Shown: positions 31,282 through 42,021, numbered from the stretch's first letter. The stretch is DNA of 45,790 nt from Halomonas sp. ML-15 (GCF_014779595.1 NZ_JACXZT010000019.1:1993351-2039140); one strand, 5' to 3'. Numbers and translations are program-made. Notes: a model not told the origin generated them from the letters alone.

Positions 31282-32285
31282 CAGATCACCTTCCCTTTGA
31301 AAATGCCGGTGGGGCGCCACACCAGGATCGCCACCAGGATGAAGAAGGGCACCACGATCTTGTACTCGGTGCCGACGAAGGCCAGGTTATTGGGCAGCTC
31401 GAGCCAGTCGGGCAGGCGCTCCTGGAAGGGCCTCAGCAGCACCGCCCAGTTGAACACCGCCAGGGTCTCGGCGAAGCCGACCACGAAGCCGCCGGCAATC
31501 GCACCGTAGGGATGGCCGACGCCGCCGACGATGGCCGCGGCGAAGATCGGCAGCAGCAGGAAGAAGCTCAGGTCGGGCTTGAAGGTCACGTCCATCGACA
31601 GCAGGGTGCCGGCCATGGTGGCCAGGCCGCCGACGATGATCCAGGTCACCGAGACGATATGGTTGGTGTTGATGCCCGAGGCGCGGGCCAGGTCGGGATT
31701 GTCGGACATGGCGCGCATCGCCTTGCCGGTGCGGGTCTTGTTGAGGAACAGATGCAGCCCTACCACCGCGGCGATCACCAGGATAAACAGAATCACCTGG
31801 GGCTCGGTGACGATCACCGGGCGGGTCACCGCCTCGAAGGGCAGCTCCAGGCGATAGATCTCCTTGCGCTCGGCGACGTACATGTTCTGCGGGCTGGTGC
31901 CGGCGAACAGCCGCAGCAGGCCCTGCAGCATCAGCGTCACGCCCAGCGAGCCGATCACGATGACGATCGGTTTGACGCCGTGGCTGCGCAGCGGCTTGTA
32001 GAACATCTTGTCGATGCCCACCGCGATCGCCGCGGTCACCACCATGGCGATGGGCAGCATGACGATGGCGGTGGGCAGGCCCACCACGCTGCCCGCCCCG
32101 GGGAAGGCCAGGGAGAGCAGCAGCACCACGAAGGCGCCCAGCGTCATCATGTCGGCGTGGGCGAAGTGGGCGAAGCGCATGATGCTGAACACCAGCGTCA
32201 CGCCGATCGCCCCCATGGCGTAGATCGAGCCGGTCACGCTGCCGGCCACCACCACATTGTTGATAAAAAACACCAGTTCGTTCAA
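31281..32285 (-). CDS. livH: Branched-chain amino-acid ABC transporter permease LivH
   Basis: The start is TTG at 32285, with GGAG 7-8 bases upstream; an ATG just upstream (ATGTCGCTTTGA) is out of frame and stops within the TTG region. The 334-residue protein has about eight helices, starting NNVVVAGSVTGSIYAMGAIGVTLVFSI. LivH-family features include RFAHFAHADMMTLGAF and the coupling loop TRTGKAMRAMSDNPDLARASGI. It forms the inner-membrane channel with LivM. It is 52 bases from livF. Confidence 0.92.
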   Translation of the reverse strand: MNELVFFINNVVVAGSVTGSIYAMGAIGVTLVFSIMRFAHFAHADMMTLGAFVVLLLSLAFPGAGSVVGLPTAIVMLPIAMVVTAAIAVGIDKMFYKPLRSHGVKPIVIVIGSLGVTLMLQGLLRLFAGTSPQNMYVAERKEIYRLELPFEAVTRPVIVTEPQVILFILVIAAVVGLHLFLNKTRTGKAMRAMSDNPDLARASGINTNHIVSVTWIIVGGLATMAGTLLSMDVTFKPDLSFFLLLPIFAAAIVGGVGHPYGAIAGGFVVGFAETLAVFNWAVLLRPFQERLPDWLELPNNLAFVGTEYKIVVPFFILVAILVWRPTGIFKGKVI

Positions 32286-32337
32286 AGCGACATCTCCTGC
32301 GTTGGCGCGCTGGCCACTGTTCTTGTCGTCGAGGTGA

Positions 32338-33042
32338 TCAGCCGCCCAGGAAGCTCTTGGCGACCTCGGGGTCGTTGAGCAGCGCCTCGCCGGTATCGGT
32401 GAAGCGGTTGTAGCCGGATGCCAGCACGAAGCCCTTGTGGGCGATGGAGAGCGCCTGCTTGGCGTGCTGCTCGACCATCAGGATGCCGACCCCGGCGGCG
32501 TTGATCTTCTTGACCCGCTCGAAGATCTCGTTCATGAACAGCGGCGACAGCCCGGCGGTGGGCTCGTCGAGCAGCAGCACGCTGGGCTCGACCATCAGCG
32601 CGCGGCCCATGGCCACCATCTGACGCTGGCCGCCGGAGAGCTCGCCGGCCGGCTGGCGGCGCTTCTCCAGCAGCGGCGGGAAGAAGTCGTAGATCTGCTC
32701 GAGCATGCGGCTGACGCCGGAGGGGCGGATATAGGCGCCCATCTCGAGGTTCTCCTCGACGCTCAAGCTGGGGAAGATATTGTTCTCCTGGGGCACGAAG
32801 CCCATGCCCAGGTGCACCAGCTTGTTGGGCGCGAGGTTGGTGATAAGCTCGCCGCGCAGGCGGATCTCGCCCTGGCTGACATTGAGCAGGCCGAAGATGG
32901 CCTTGAGCATGGTCGACTTGCCGGCGCCGTTGGGGCCGACGATCACGCCGATCTCATTGGCCTCGATCGTCATGTCGACGCCGTTGAGGATGTTCATGCC
33001 GCCGTAGCCGCCGTGAACGTCCCGTGCTTCGAGTAGAGGCAT
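32338..33042 (-). CDS. livF: Branched-chain amino-acid ABC transporter ATPase LivF
   Basis: This 234-residue ATPase has Walker A GPNGAGKST near residue 37, Q-loop FVPQENNIFPSL, signature LSGGQRQM, Walker B VLLLDEPTAGLSP and switch His in MVEQHAKQAL. The VEENLEMGAY segment and the short length are typical of LivF rather than LivG. It pairs with LivG to energise LivHM. AGGGAAC precedes the ATG; livG lies 36 bases upstream. Confidence 0.94.
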   Translation of the reverse strand: MPLLEARDVHGGYGGMNILNGVDMTIEANEIGVIVGPNGAGKSTMLKAIFGLLNVSQGEIRLRGELITNLAPNKLVHLGMGFVPQENNIFPSLSVEENLEMGAYIRPSGVSRMLEQIYDFFPPLLEKRRQPAGELSGGQRQMVAMGRALMVEPSVLLLDEPTAGLSPLFMNEIFERVKKINAAGVGILMVEQHAKQALSIAHKGFVLASGYNRFTDTGEALLNDPEVAKSFLGG

Positions 33043-33078
33043 GTGGGTTCCCTGGATATTGTTCGTTATGTGGCGGCG

Positions 33079-33849
<771 letters not shown>

Positions 33850-33896
33850 GTGGTGTCCCGCAAAGCGTTGCTGTTGTTATTGGCATGCGGCGCCGA

Positions 33897-33926
33897 GCGG
33901 CCGGCCACCCGCGAGTGGCCGGCCGC
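33897..33926 (-). other. Intercistronic GC-rich hairpin between the NSS symporter and livG
   Basis: Two perfect 12-bp arms (GCGGCCGGCCAC and its complement) flank a 6-base loop, starting 5 bases past the symporter stop. There is no U tract, so it may be a weak terminator, attenuator or mRNA-end stabiliser that sets liv expression below the symporter. Confidence 0.6.
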
Positions 33927-33930
33927 GGGA

Positions 33931-35373
33931 TCAGCGCGAGCTGCCCTCGACCATGAAGGTGCGACCAGCGGCGAAGGCGCCGACGATGACGATAGCACCC
34001 AGCGTCGGGATCAGATAGCCGTCGACCTGCGGAATGGTGCGCAGGAACACGAACGACACCGCCGCCGGCGCCACGAAGCGCACCAGGAAGCGCCAGGTCT
34101 TGAACCAGCCGTCGCTGGTGCGCAGCTCCTTCATCACTTCGCTCTGGGTCAGCGCCCAGCCGGCGAACAGCGCGATCAGCAAGCCACCCAGCGGCATGAA
34201 GATATTGGTCAGCAGCTCGATGAAGTCGAAGGCGCTGCGCCCGAACAGGGTGTGGAAGATCGAACCCTCGGCCCAGACGTTGAAGCTGACCACGGTGAGT
34301 AGCCCCATCAGCCAGGCGGCCAGGGTCACCAGGCTCACCGCCTTGGGGCGGGTCAGGTCGAAACGCTCGACCAGGAACGCCGCCACCGGCTCGATCAGCG
34401 AGATCGATGAGCTGATCGCTGCGCCCAGCACCAGGATGAAGAACACCCCCCCCACCAGCGCGCCGAACGGCATCTCGGCAAAGGCCAGCGGCAGGGTGAC
34501 GAACATCAGGCCGGGGCCCTGGCCGGTCTCGAGGCCGGCGCCGAATACCAGCGCGAAGATCGCCAGGCCGGCGACCATGGCCACGGCGGTGTCGACGAAG
34601 GCCACCGCCACTGCGGTGCGGGTCAGCGACGCTTCGCTGGACATATAGGCGCCATAGGCCATGATTGCGCCCATGCCGAGGCTCAGGGTGAAGAACGACT
34701 GGCCCATCGCCTGCAGCCAGCCCTCGAGGCTCAGGTCGGCGATATTGAAGGTGAACAGGAAGGTCGCCGCGGCACCGATGTCGCCGTTGGCGATGCTGTA
34801 GAACAGCACCAGCAGCAGGATCGCGAATAGCGCTGGCATGATGATGCGCAGACCGCTCTCGATACCCCTGTGAATGCCCATGCCGACGATCAGCGCCGAG
34901 GCGATGATAAAGACCGTGTGGTAGAGGGTCAGCAGGCCCGGCGAGGCGAGCAGGGCATCGAAGCCGTCGCCGATGGTATCGGCGTCGGCGCCGACCAGCG
35001 CGCCGGAGAACATCTGGCCGGTGTAGTGAATGGCCCAGCCGGCGATCACCGAATAGAAACTCAGAATCAGAAATGCCGAGGCGGCGCCCAGCCAGCCGAT
35101 GGTCTCCCAGGCCCGCGAGGTGCCGTGGGTCCGGGTCAGGTGGCGCATGCCCATGATCGGGCTCTGTCGGCTGGTGCGGCCGAGCATGGTCTCGGCGATC
35201 AGGATCGGAATACCCACCGCGAAAATGGTCAGGGCATAGACCAGAATAAAGGCGCCGCCGCCGTTCTCACCGGTCAGGTAAGGGAAGCGCCATAGGTTGC
35301 CAAGGCCCACCGCCGAGCCGACTGCGGCCAGCAGGAAGGTGCCCTTGTGCGTCCAGACGTTGTGCGTACTCAT
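33931..35373 (-). CDS. Sodium-dependent transporter, NSS (SNF) family
   Basis: ATG at 35373 (MSTHNVWTHKGTFLLAA) gives 480 residues with about 11-12 helices; the frame extends upstream only without coding character. TM1 has the NSS signature AVGSAVGLGNLWRFPYL, where the sodium and substrate sites are formed, then GGGAFILVYAL. Later motifs include SFYSVIAGWAIHY and FFTLSLGMGAIMAYGAYM. Bacterial members such as LeuT, MhsT and TnaT import amino acids with sodium. Position upstream of livGFHM supports an amino-acid substrate. Confidence 0.92.
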   Translation of the reverse strand: MSTHNVWTHKGTFLLAAVGSAVGLGNLWRFPYLTGENGGGAFILVYALTIFAVGIPILIAETMLGRTSRQSPIMGMRHLTRTHGTSRAWETIGWLGAASAFLILSFYSVIAGWAIHYTGQMFSGALVGADADTIGDGFDALLASPGLLTLYHTVFIIASALIVGMGIHRGIESGLRIIMPALFAILLLVLFYSIANGDIGAAATFLFTFNIADLSLEGWLQAMGQSFFTLSLGMGAIMAYGAYMSSEASLTRTAVAVAFVDTAVAMVAGLAIFALVFGAGLETGQGPGLMFVTLPLAFAEMPFGALVGGVFFILVLGAAISSSISLIEPVAAFLVERFDLTRPKAVSLVTLAAWLMGLLTVVSFNVWAEGSIFHTLFGRSAFDFIELLTNIFMPLGGLLIALFAGWALTQSEVMKELRTSDGWFKTWRFLVRFVAPAAVSFVFLRTIPQVDGYLIPTLGAIVIVGAFAAGRTFMVEGSSR

Positions 35374-35525
35374 GTTGTGTGTCCTGAAGATGGTGCATTG
35401 GCCTTGTGAGCCATCGTGACCTTGTCCACGCGGGATGGCGCGGCATGGCGATAGTATGGCGAGCGCGGAGTTTACTCGCCTGGGGCGCATTCGTTAAGTG
35501 GGCGTTGGCTCCGCTCGCCGCGGCG

Positions 35526-35852
35526 TCAATCGTCGCTGTCGTCCTGCTCGGGGTCGTCGCTGGGCTGCGGCTCGAAGGCGCGTGCGGCGTCGGGCAGGCG
35601 CACGGTGTCGCCGAGGACCAGCTTGCCGAATGACTTCATGCGCTCGCCGCTGACCGGATCGATCAACGCGACCACGTCGCCGATGCTGGTGCCCTCGACG
35701 TAGGCGGCGACCTTGATGCGAACCACCATGCCCCCGAGGCGCGCCGAGAGCACGTCGCCGGCACCAGGCTCGACGTAGCGCTCCGGATGTTTGGCGAAAT
35801 GGTCGGCGACGCTATCACGACCGGGGGCATCCCACTCCACGTGCTTGTGCAT
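35526..35852 (-). CDS. Small protein of unknown function
   Basis: ATG at 35852 gives a 108-residue soluble acidic protein. It begins MHKHVEWDAPGRDSVADHFAKHPERYVEPGAGDVLSARL and has a beta-rich centre (GGMVVRIKVAAYVEGTSIGDVVALIDPVSGE) and an acidic tail (SDDPEQDDSDD). A short PRC- or SH3-like barrel is possible but not demonstrable. It lies downstream of a terminator that ends tctC, so it probably has its own promoter. Confidence 0.7.
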   Translation of the reverse strand: MHKHVEWDAPGRDSVADHFAKHPERYVEPGAGDVLSARLGGMVVRIKVAAYVEGTSIGDVVALIDPVSGERMKSFGKLVLGDTVRLPDAARAFEPQPSDDPEQDDSDD

Positions 35853-35913
35853 CGCTGGCCTCACTCTCGAACGTATGTTTGTCACCCAAGAGTAGACAGG
35901 TTTCTGCGCCACG

Positions 35914-35940
35914 AAAAAAGCCCACCTTGGTGGTGGGCTT
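35914..35940 (-). terminator. Rho-independent terminator after tctC
   Basis: A 9-bp stem (AAGCCCACC at 35918-35926, GGTGGGCTT at 35932-35940) with a five-base loop, followed on the minus strand by six U residues. Confidence 0.9.
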
Positions 35941-35973
35941 CAACGCTGTGCTCGCAGGACGCTTCTGGGTGGC

Positions 35974-36954
35974 TTAGTCGTCGTCGTCGTCTTCGGGGAC
36001 ACCGCCCATCTCATCCAGCAGCTGCCGGTAGCTCTCCGATTGGGCGTAGAGCATCTCGGTGGCCTCCTCCTCGCCGTGGAAGTGCACCGGCATCAGGATG
36101 CGCTCCTCGGTGATCTCGATAAAACGCTCGTCCTGAGTGGCCGCTTCGAGGGCCTCGGAGAGGCGTTCGACGTGGCTGTCCGGGGTGTTCTTGGGCACCA
36201 CCACGACGCGGAAATCGGAGGTGTCGATATCGTAGCCGGCTTCCTGGACGGTGGGGGCGTCGGGGAAGGCGAACAGGCGCTCGGCATCCATGCTCAGCAG
36301 CACTGGCATCTCGCCGCTATCGGCGTAGCCCGAGTGGGTGCCGCCGCTGTAGGCGAAGTCGACGTCGCCGGAGAGCACCAGCGGTGCCATGCCCGCGCCG
36401 CCTGAGGTGGGCACGATGCGCAGGTCGAGGCCCTCCTGCTCCATGATGTACTCGATCACCAGGCGGTCCAGCGCGTGCTGGGTGGCGTAGCTGGTACCGG
36501 GATTCTCGCGTGCGTACTCGATCAGGTCCTCCCAGCTGTCGCCGAACGGCCGGTTCTCGCCGGTGACGATGGCGTGCTGCACGGTGGTGATGCTGGCCAC
36601 GTAGCGGAAGTCATCGAGGGAGAACTCGGTATCGTGGGCGTGGGGGGCGAAGGTCAGGGTGCCGTTGGTCCCCGCGTAGACGAAGGTGTGGCCCTCGTCC
36701 TGATCGTTCATCAGGCGGGTCAGCGACACGGCGCCGCCGGCGCCGGGCTGGTTGACCACATTGACCGGCTGGCCGAGGTTCTCTTCGAGCACGTTGGCGA
36801 GTACCCGCGCCTGGATATCGGTACTGCCGCCGGCGCCGAAGCCGACCACCAGCGTCAGTGGGCGGTTCGGGAAGTCGTCGGCCTGGGCCAGGCCAACGGC
36901 GCCAAATGTCATGGCGGCCACCAGTGTGGCCATACCCCATTGTGTCTTGTTCAT
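35974..36954 (-). CDS. TctC-type tripartite tricarboxylate transporter binding protein (copy 1, orphan)
   Basis: This 326-residue periplasmic binding protein has a signal peptide ending at AQA-DD (residue 25). Mature features of the TctC/Bug family are FPNRPLTLVVGFGAGGSTDIQARVLA (about 28-53), VNVVNQPGAGGAV (about 64-76) and AYSGGTHSGYADSGE. It should bind a carboxylate in the periplasm and present it to a TctAB permease, but no TctA or TctB is adjacent. It closely resembles the copy at 44404-45372. The C-terminus is a run of Asp (EDDDDD) coded by a short GTC repeat. Confidence 0.92.
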   Translation of the reverse strand: MNKTQWGMATLVAAMTFGAVGLAQADDFPNRPLTLVVGFGAGGSTDIQARVLANVLEENLGQPVNVVNQPGAGGAVSLTRLMNDQDEGHTFVYAGTNGTLTFAPHAHDTEFSLDDFRYVASITTVQHAIVTGENRPFGDSWEDLIEYARENPGTSYATQHALDRLVIEYIMEQEGLDLRIVPTSGGAGMAPLVLSGDVDFAYSGGTHSGYADSGEMPVLLSMDAERLFAFPDAPTVQEAGYDIDTSDFRVVVVPKNTPDSHVERLSEALEAATQDERFIEITEERILMPVHFHGEEEATEMLYAQSESYRQLLDEMGGVPEDDDDD

Positions 36955-37045
36955 GTCGCGGTATCTCGTTGTTGTTTGTCATCGATGTCGTGGGCCAAGC
37001 TATCTGCTGCTTTTCACGCCAACAAGGCGCATGATCTACGCCACT

Positions 37046-38233
37046 TCAACGCTCGAGCTGCTGTTTCACACTGGCAAAGGCCTCCAGCGCCGTGTCCAGG
37101 TCGTCGCGGCTGAAGGCCGCCGACATCTGGGTGCGGATGCGCGCCTGGCCCTTTGGCACCACCGGGAAGGAGAAGGCGGTGACGTAGATGCCGCGTTCGA
37201 GCATTGCGTCGGCGAAGCGTGCCGCCAGCGCGGCGTCGTGGAGCATGATCGGCACGATGGGGTGTTCGCCAGGTAGCAGTTCGAAACCGAGCCGCTCGAG
37301 GCCGGCGCGGAAATAGGCGGTGTTGTCGGTGAGCTGCTGGCGCAGCGCGCGGGAGGTCGCCGCGAGCTCGACGGCCTTGATCGCGCCGGCCACTACCGGC
37401 GGCGCCACGCTGTTGGAGAACAGATAGGGCCGTGAGCGCTGGCGCAGCAGCTGGATGATCTCGCGCTTGCCGCTGGTGTAGCCGCCGCTGGCGCCGCCCA
37501 GCGCCTTGCCCAGGGTGCCGGTGGTGATATCCACCCGCTCGAGGCAGCCGTGATGCTCGTGGGTGCCGCGGCCGCCGTCACCGAGGAAGCCGGTGGCGTG
37601 GCAGTCGTCGAAGTGCACCAGGGCGCCGTAGCGCTCGGCGAGATCGCAGATCTCATCGAGGGGGGCGATATAGCCGTCCATCGAGAACACGCCGTCGGTG
37701 GTGATCATGATGAAGCGTGCGCCATCGCGTTGGGCGGCCTTGAGCTGCTCCTCGAGGTCGGCCATGTCGCGGTTGCGGTAGCGGTAGCGCTTGGCTTTGC
37801 AGAGCCGCACGCCGTCGATGATGCTGGCGTGGTTGAGGGCGTCGGAGATCACCGCATCCTCGGGGCCGAGCAGCGTCTCGAACAGCCCGCCGTTGGCGTC
37901 GAAGCACGACGGGTAGAGGATGGTCTCCTCGGTGCACAGAAACTCGCTCAGCGCCCGCTCCAGCTGTTGGTGCAGGGTCTGGGTGCCACAGATAAAGCGC
38001 ACCGATGCCAGGCCATAGCCCCACTCATCGAGGCCGGCCTTGGCCGCCGCGGCGACCTCGGGATGCTGGGCCAGCCCCAGGTAGTTGTTGGCGCACAGGT
38101 TGAGCATCTCGCCCTGGGGGGTGCCGATACGCGCGCCCTGTGCGGAGGTCAGCGGACGTTCGTGCTTGGTCAGTCCGGCCGCCTCGATGCCCTCGAGCTC
38201 GCGGCGCAGATGGTCTTGGAATTCGCCGTACAT
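37046..38233 (-). CDS. kbl: Glycine C-acetyltransferase (2-amino-3-ketobutyrate CoA ligase)
   Basis: ATG at 38233 ([13 protein letters not shown]) gives 395 residues; a GTG three bases upstream is less likely. It is a PLP-dependent alpha-oxoamine synthase, with the PLP lysine at about 243 in [14 protein letters not shown], the Asp of the cofactor ring in [13 protein letters not shown], and the substrate loop [13 protein letters not shown]. It cleaves 2-amino-3-ketobutyrate with CoA to glycine and acetyl-CoA, completing threonine degradation begun by Tdh. The tdh gene stops 4 bases upstream, so the two are one operon. Confidence 0.96.
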   Translation of the reverse strand: MYGEFQDHLRRELEGIEAAGLTKHERPLTSAQGARIGTPQGEMLNLCANNYLGLAQHPEVAAAAKAGLDEWGYGLASVRFICGTQTLHQQLERALSEFLCTEETILYPSCFDANGGLFETLLGPEDAVISDALNHASIIDGVRLCKAKRYRYRNRDMADLEEQLKAAQRDGARFIMITTDGVFSMDGYIAPLDEICDLAERYGALVHFDDCHATGFLGDGGRGTHEHHGCLERVDITTGTLGKALGGASGGYTSGKREIIQLLRQRSRPYLFSNSVAPPVVAGAIKAVELAATSRALRQQLTDNTAYFRAGLERLGFELLPGEHPIVPIMLHDAALAARFADAMLERGIYVTAFSFPVVPKGQARIRTQMSAAFSRDDLDTALEAFASVKQQLER

Positions 38234-38237
38234 CACA

Positions 38238-39263
38238 TCACTCCCAGTTCAGAATTACCTTGCTGGCGTCGCCTGCCAGCATGGCATCGAAGCCTTGCTG
38301 GAACTCGGTATAGGGCAGCCGATGGGTGATCACGGGGGAGATATCCAGCCCCGACTCGATCATCACCGACATCTTGTACCAGGTCTCGTACATCTCGCGG
38401 CCGTAGATCCCCTTGATGGTCAGCATGTTGAAGATCACGGTGTTCCAGTCGATGGCGATATCCTCGGTGGGAATGCCGAGCATCGAGACCTTGCCGCCGT
38501 GGCACATGTTGGCCAGCATGTCGCGGAAGGCCGCCGGGCTGCCGGACATCTCGAGGCCGACGTCGAAGCCCTCGGTCAGCCCCAGGTCGCGCTGCACCTC
38601 GGCCAGGCTCTCCTGGCGTACATCCACCGTGCGGGTCGCGCCGAGACGCTTGGCCAGCGCCAGGCGCCCGGGGTTGAGGTCGGTCACCACCACGTGGCGG
38701 GCGCCGGCATGGCGGCACACCGCGGCGGCCATGGCGCCAATCGGGCCGGCGCCGGTAATCAGCACGTCTTCCCCCAGCAGGTCGAACTGCAGCGCGGTAT
38801 GCACGGCGTTGCCGAGGGGGTCGAAGATCGCCGCCACATCCAGATCGATGCCCGGCTTGTGCTCCCAGACGTTGGACATCGGCAGCACCAGGTACTCGGC
38901 GAAGGCGCCGGGGCGGTTGACCCCAACGCCGCTGGTATAGGCGCACAGGTGGCGCCGACCGGCCAGGCAGTTGCGGCAGCGCCCGCACACCACGTGGCCT
39001 TCGCCGGAGACGAGCTGGCCGGGCCTGAAGTCGTTGACGTTGGAGCCCACCTCGACGATCTCGCCGACGAACTCGTGACCCACGACCATCGGCGTGGGGA
39101 TGGTCTTCTGCGCCCAGCTGTCCCACTTGTAGATATGTACGTCGGTGCCGCAGATGGCGGTGCGCTTGACCTTGATCAGTACGTCGTTGATGCCTACCTC
39201 GGGGGGCGGTACGTCCTCGAGCCACAGGCCCGGTGCCGCCTCCTTCTTCACCAGTGCTTTCAT
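38238..39263 (-). CDS. tdh: L-threonine 3-dehydrogenase
   Basis: ATG at 39263, preceded by AAGGAC, gives 341 residues as in E. coli Tdh. This zinc alcohol-dehydrogenase-family enzyme has catalytic zinc ligands Cys38, His63 and Glu64 ([19 protein letters not shown]), structural zinc Cys93, Cys96, Cys99 and Cys107, and the NAD fold [12 protein letters not shown]. It oxidises threonine to 2-amino-3-ketobutyrate with NAD. First gene of tdh-kbl, divergent from an XRE-cupin regulator. Confidence 0.96.
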   Translation of the reverse strand: MKALVKKEAAPGLWLEDVPPPEVGINDVLIKVKRTAICGTDVHIYKWDSWAQKTIPTPMVVGHEFVGEIVEVGSNVNDFRPGQLVSGEGHVVCGRCRNCLAGRRHLCAYTSGVGVNRPGAFAEYLVLPMSNVWEHKPGIDLDVAAIFDPLGNAVHTALQFDLLGEDVLITGAGPIGAMAAAVCRHAGARHVVVTDLNPGRLALAKRLGATRTVDVRQESLAEVQRDLGLTEGFDVGLEMSGSPAAFRDMLANMCHGGKVSMLGIPTEDIAIDWNTVIFNMLTIKGIYGREMYETWYKMSVMIESGLDISPVITHRLPYTEFQQGFDAMLAGDASKVILNWE

Positions 39264-39310
39264 GGGATGTCCTTGTCGTTGTGATGGCATATCGCGCCGG
39301 AACGTTTACT

Positions 39311-39358
39311 ATGCAAGAATTAATTCTAGTATTGCAGACTAATTCCCGCATGCAAGAA
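39311..39358. promoter_or_regulatory. Candidate operators in the tdh / XRE-cupin divergent promoter
   Basis: ATGCAAGAA occurs as a direct repeat at 39311-39319 and 39350-39358. The first copy is the left arm of an imperfect dyad TGCAA...TTGCA (39312-39336) enclosing the perfect palindrome GAATTAATTC (39317-39326). AT-rich against a GC-rich background. Confidence 0.45.
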
Positions 39359-39390
39359 CTTTTTCCACGATAGAGGAAGTTGCTTTGGCT

Positions 39391-39999
39391 ATGACCGAGG
39401 TACATGAGAGTCAGGCGCCGCCGACCGGCGGCCATAGCAGCGGCGACCTGGGTAGTCAGGTGCTGTCGAGTCGGGTGACCGAGCTGCGCAAGAAGCGCCA
39501 GATGACCCTGGAACAGCTGGCAGCGGCCTCCGGGGTCAGCCGCTCGATGCTGAGCCAGATCGAGCGTGGCCGAGCCAATCCCACCCTGGCGGTGACGCTG
39601 CGTATCGCCCAGGCGTTCGGACTCAATATCGGCGAGCTGGTCGACCAGCCGTGGGCGGCATCGCGCATTGACGTGGTGCGCAGCGACGATGCCAGCCAGC
39701 TGTTTCGCGATGACCGGGAGTGCCGCATTCGCACACTCTCGCCGCTGCATCTGGAAAAGCGCATGGAGTGCTACGAGCTGTGGCTGGCGCCGCGGGCGCG
39801 GCTGCACAGCGCCGCCCACTTCGACGGTACTCGCGAGCTGTTGAGCATCACCCAGGGCCAGGCGCGGGTCGAATCCGGCGGCCACCGCTGCGAGCTTCGC
39901 TGCGGCGACTCGGCCCACTACCACGCTGATGTCGAGCACACCATCGAGAACAGCGGCGATACCCCACTGCTGGCGTTTCTGGTCGTGACCTACGAGTAG
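39391..39999 (+). CDS. XRE-family regulator with C-terminal cupin domain
   Basis: ATG at 39391 gives 202 residues; TTG at 39385 is an alternative that is better spaced from GAGGAAG (39373). Residues about 25-80 form a helix-turn-helix (LRKKRQMTLEQLAAASGVSRSMLSQIERGRANPTL), and the last 80 residues are a cupin barrel (HFDGTRELLSITQGQARVESGG, DSAHYHADVEHTIENSGD). Such proteins, like SutR or PuuR, usually sense an amino acid, amine or carbon compound. Divergent placement beside tdh-kbl suggests it controls threonine catabolism. Confidence 0.88.
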   Translation: MTEVHESQAPPTGGHSSGDLGSQVLSSRVTELRKKRQMTLEQLAAASGVSRSMLSQIERGRANPTLAVTLRIAQAFGLNIGELVDQPWAASRIDVVRSDDASQLFRDDRECRIRTLSPLHLEKRMECYELWLAPRARLHSAAHFDGTRELLSITQGQARVESGGHRCELRCGDSAHYHADVEHTIENSGDTPLLAFLVVTYE

Positions 40000-40007
40000 G
40001 CGCCCAC

Positions 40008-40033
40008 AAAAAAGCCCACCGCTAGGGTGGGCT
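40008..40033 (-). terminator. Rho-independent terminator after typA
   Basis: An 8-bp stem (AGCCCACC at 40013-40020, GGTGGGCT at 40026-40033) with a five-base loop, followed on the minus strand by a U run from A 40008-40012. It lies between typA and the convergent XRE-cupin gene. Confidence 0.88.
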
Positions 40034-40055
40034 CTGCGTTACCGGCTCGGGCGGA

Positions 40056-41891
40056 TCAGCCCTTGCTGGCGCGCTTGCGCTCGTTTTCCTTGAGGAACTT
40101 CTTGCGCAGGCGGATATGGTTGGGGGTGATCTCGACCAGTTCGTCGGAGTCGAGGAACTCGATCGCCTGCTCCAGCGAGAACTTCACCGGCGGGGTCAGC
40201 ACGATATTCTCGTCATTGCCGGTGGAGCGCATGTTGTCGAGCTTCTTGCCCTTGGTGGGGTTGACCACCATGTCGCTGGCGCGGTTGTTGATGCCGATCA
40301 GCATGCCTTCATAGACCTCGGTGGCATGGTCGATGATCAGCTTGCCGCGCTCCTGCAGGGCGAACAGCGCATAGGCCAGCGCCTTGCCGTCGACCATGGA
40401 GACCAGCACGCCGTTGCGGCGCTCGATGGAGGCGTCGGGCTTGAGCGGGCCGTAGTGGTCGAAGCGGCTGGTGAGGATGCCGGTGCCGGAGGTCAGGGTC
40501 AGGAACTGGCCGCGGAAGCCGATCAGACCGCGCGCCGGGATCATGAAGTCGAGGCGCACACGGCCCTTGCCGTCGGGGTTCATGTTGGTCAGCTCGCCCT
40601 TGCGGTAGCCGAGCTCCTCCATGATGGCGCCCTGGTGCTGCTCCTCGCAGTCGATGATCACCTCTTCGTACGGCTCCTGCTTGACGCCGTCGACCTCCTT
40701 GATGATCACCTCGGGGCGGCCCACGGCCAGCTCGAAGCCTTCGCGGCGCATGGTCTCGATCAGCACCGAGAGGTGCAGTTCGCCGCGTCCGGAAACCTTG
40801 AACTTCTCGGGGGTCTCGCCCGGCTCGACGCGCAGCGCAACGTTGTGGATCAGCTCCTGGTCGAGACGCTCCTTGATGTTGCGGCTGGTGACGTACTTGC
40901 CGTCGCGGCCGGCCATCGGCGAGTCGTTGACCTGGAAGGTCATCGATACGGTGGGCTCGTCCACCGACAGCGGCGGCAGCGCCTCGACGGCAGCCGGGTC
41001 GCACAGGGTGTCGGAGATCGCCAGATCGTCGATGCCGGTGATGCAGACGATATCGCCGGCGTCGGCTTGTTCGGTCTGCACCCGCTCGAGGCCCATATGG
41101 GTCATCACCTGGCCGATCTTGCCCTTGCGGGTCTTGCCGTCGGTGCAGATCACGCTGATCTGCTGGTTGGGCTTGACGCTGCCGCGCTTGATGCGGCCCA
41201 GGCCGATGACGCCGACGTAGCTGTTGTAGTCCAGCGCCGAGATCTGCATCTGGAAGGGGCCATCGAGCTCGACCTTGGGCGGCTCGACGATATCGACGAT
41301 GGCCTGGAACATCGGGTCCATGTCGTCGGCCATCTGCTCCGGCTCGGGGCCGGCGATGCCGTTTAGCGCCGAACAGTAGATGATCGGGAAGTCGAGCTGC
41401 TCGTCGCTGGCGCCGAGGTTGTCGAACAGGTCGAAGATCTGGTCGATGACCCAGTCAGGACGCGCACCGGGGCGGTCGATCTTGTTGACCACCACGATCG
41501 GCTTGAGGCCCTGGGCGAAGGCCTTCTGGGTGACGAAGCGGGTCTGCGGCATGGGACCGTCGACGGCGTCGACCAGCAGCAGCACCGAGTCGACCATCGA
41601 CATCACGCGCTCGACTTCGCCACCGAAGTCGGCGTGTCCGGGGGTGTCGACGATATTGATGTGATAGTCGTGCCAGCGGATCGCCGTGTTCTTGGCCAGG
41701 ATGGTGATGCCGCGTTCCTTTTCCTGGTCGCTGGAGTCCATGATGCGCTCCTGCCCCTCGGCCTTGCGGTCCAGGGTGCCGGACTGGCTGAGGAGCTTGT
41801 CGACCAGGGTGGTCTTGCCATGGTCGACGTGGGCGATGATGGCAATATTCCTGATTTTCTCGATGTGAGAACCAGTTACGTCTGTGCTCAT
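40056..41891 (-). CDS. typA: Ribosome-associated GTPase TypA/BipA
   Basis: ATG at 41891 gives a 611-residue translational GTPase close to the usual length. G1 is AHVDHGKTT, the switch I region ends in [15 protein letters not shown]3 is [11 protein letters not shown]4 [10 protein letters not shown] and G5 CSALNG. Domains II, III, V and the TypA-specific C-terminal domain follow ([20 protein letters not shown], then [18 protein letters not shown]). TypA assists ribosome assembly and growth under stress or cold. It stands alone with its own terminator. Confidence 0.97.
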   Translation of the reverse strand: MSTDVTGSHIEKIRNIAIIAHVDHGKTTLVDKLLSQSGTLDRKAEGQERIMDSSDQEKERGITILAKNTAIRWHDYHINIVDTPGHADFGGEVERVMSMVDSVLLLVDAVDGPMPQTRFVTQKAFAQGLKPIVVVNKIDRPGARPDWVIDQIFDLFDNLGASDEQLDFPIIYCSALNGIAGPEPEQMADDMDPMFQAIVDIVEPPKVELDGPFQMQISALDYNSYVGVIGLGRIKRGSVKPNQQISVICTDGKTRKGKIGQVMTHMGLERVQTEQADAGDIVCITGIDDLAISDTLCDPAAVEALPPLSVDEPTVSMTFQVNDSPMAGRDGKYVTSRNIKERLDQELIHNVALRVEPGETPEKFKVSGRGELHLSVLIETMRREGFELAVGRPEVIIKEVDGVKQEPYEEVIIDCEEQHQGAIMEELGYRKGELTNMNPDGKGRVRLDFMIPARGLIGFRGQFLTLTSGTGILTSRFDHYGPLKPDASIERRNGVLVSMVDGKALAYALFALQERGKLIIDHATEVYEGMLIGINNRASDMVVNPTKGKKLDNMRSTGNDENIVLTPPVKFSLEQAIEFLDSDELVEITPNHIRLRKKFLKENERKRASKG

Positions 41892-42021
41892 AGGGTTGTA
41901 GCTCGTCTTTATGTACGCACCTATGTACACGGTCTTGTTACGTACCCTAGGCGCGGGGTAGGGAAGGTTGGTGGCGCATTGTACAGACTCGGCGCGCGGG
42001 GTAATAGCACTATGGCGCGGG

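Noticed and set aside
38233-39939. A 568-codon minus-strand frame overlapping tdh and the XRE-cupin gene
   Set aside because: Arg/Pro/Gly-rich shadow typical of high-GC DNA; the real genes in other frames have intact catalytic motifs.
40116-41366. A 416-codon plus-strand frame opposite typA
   Set aside because: Antisense shadow; typA is complete with all GTPase motifs.
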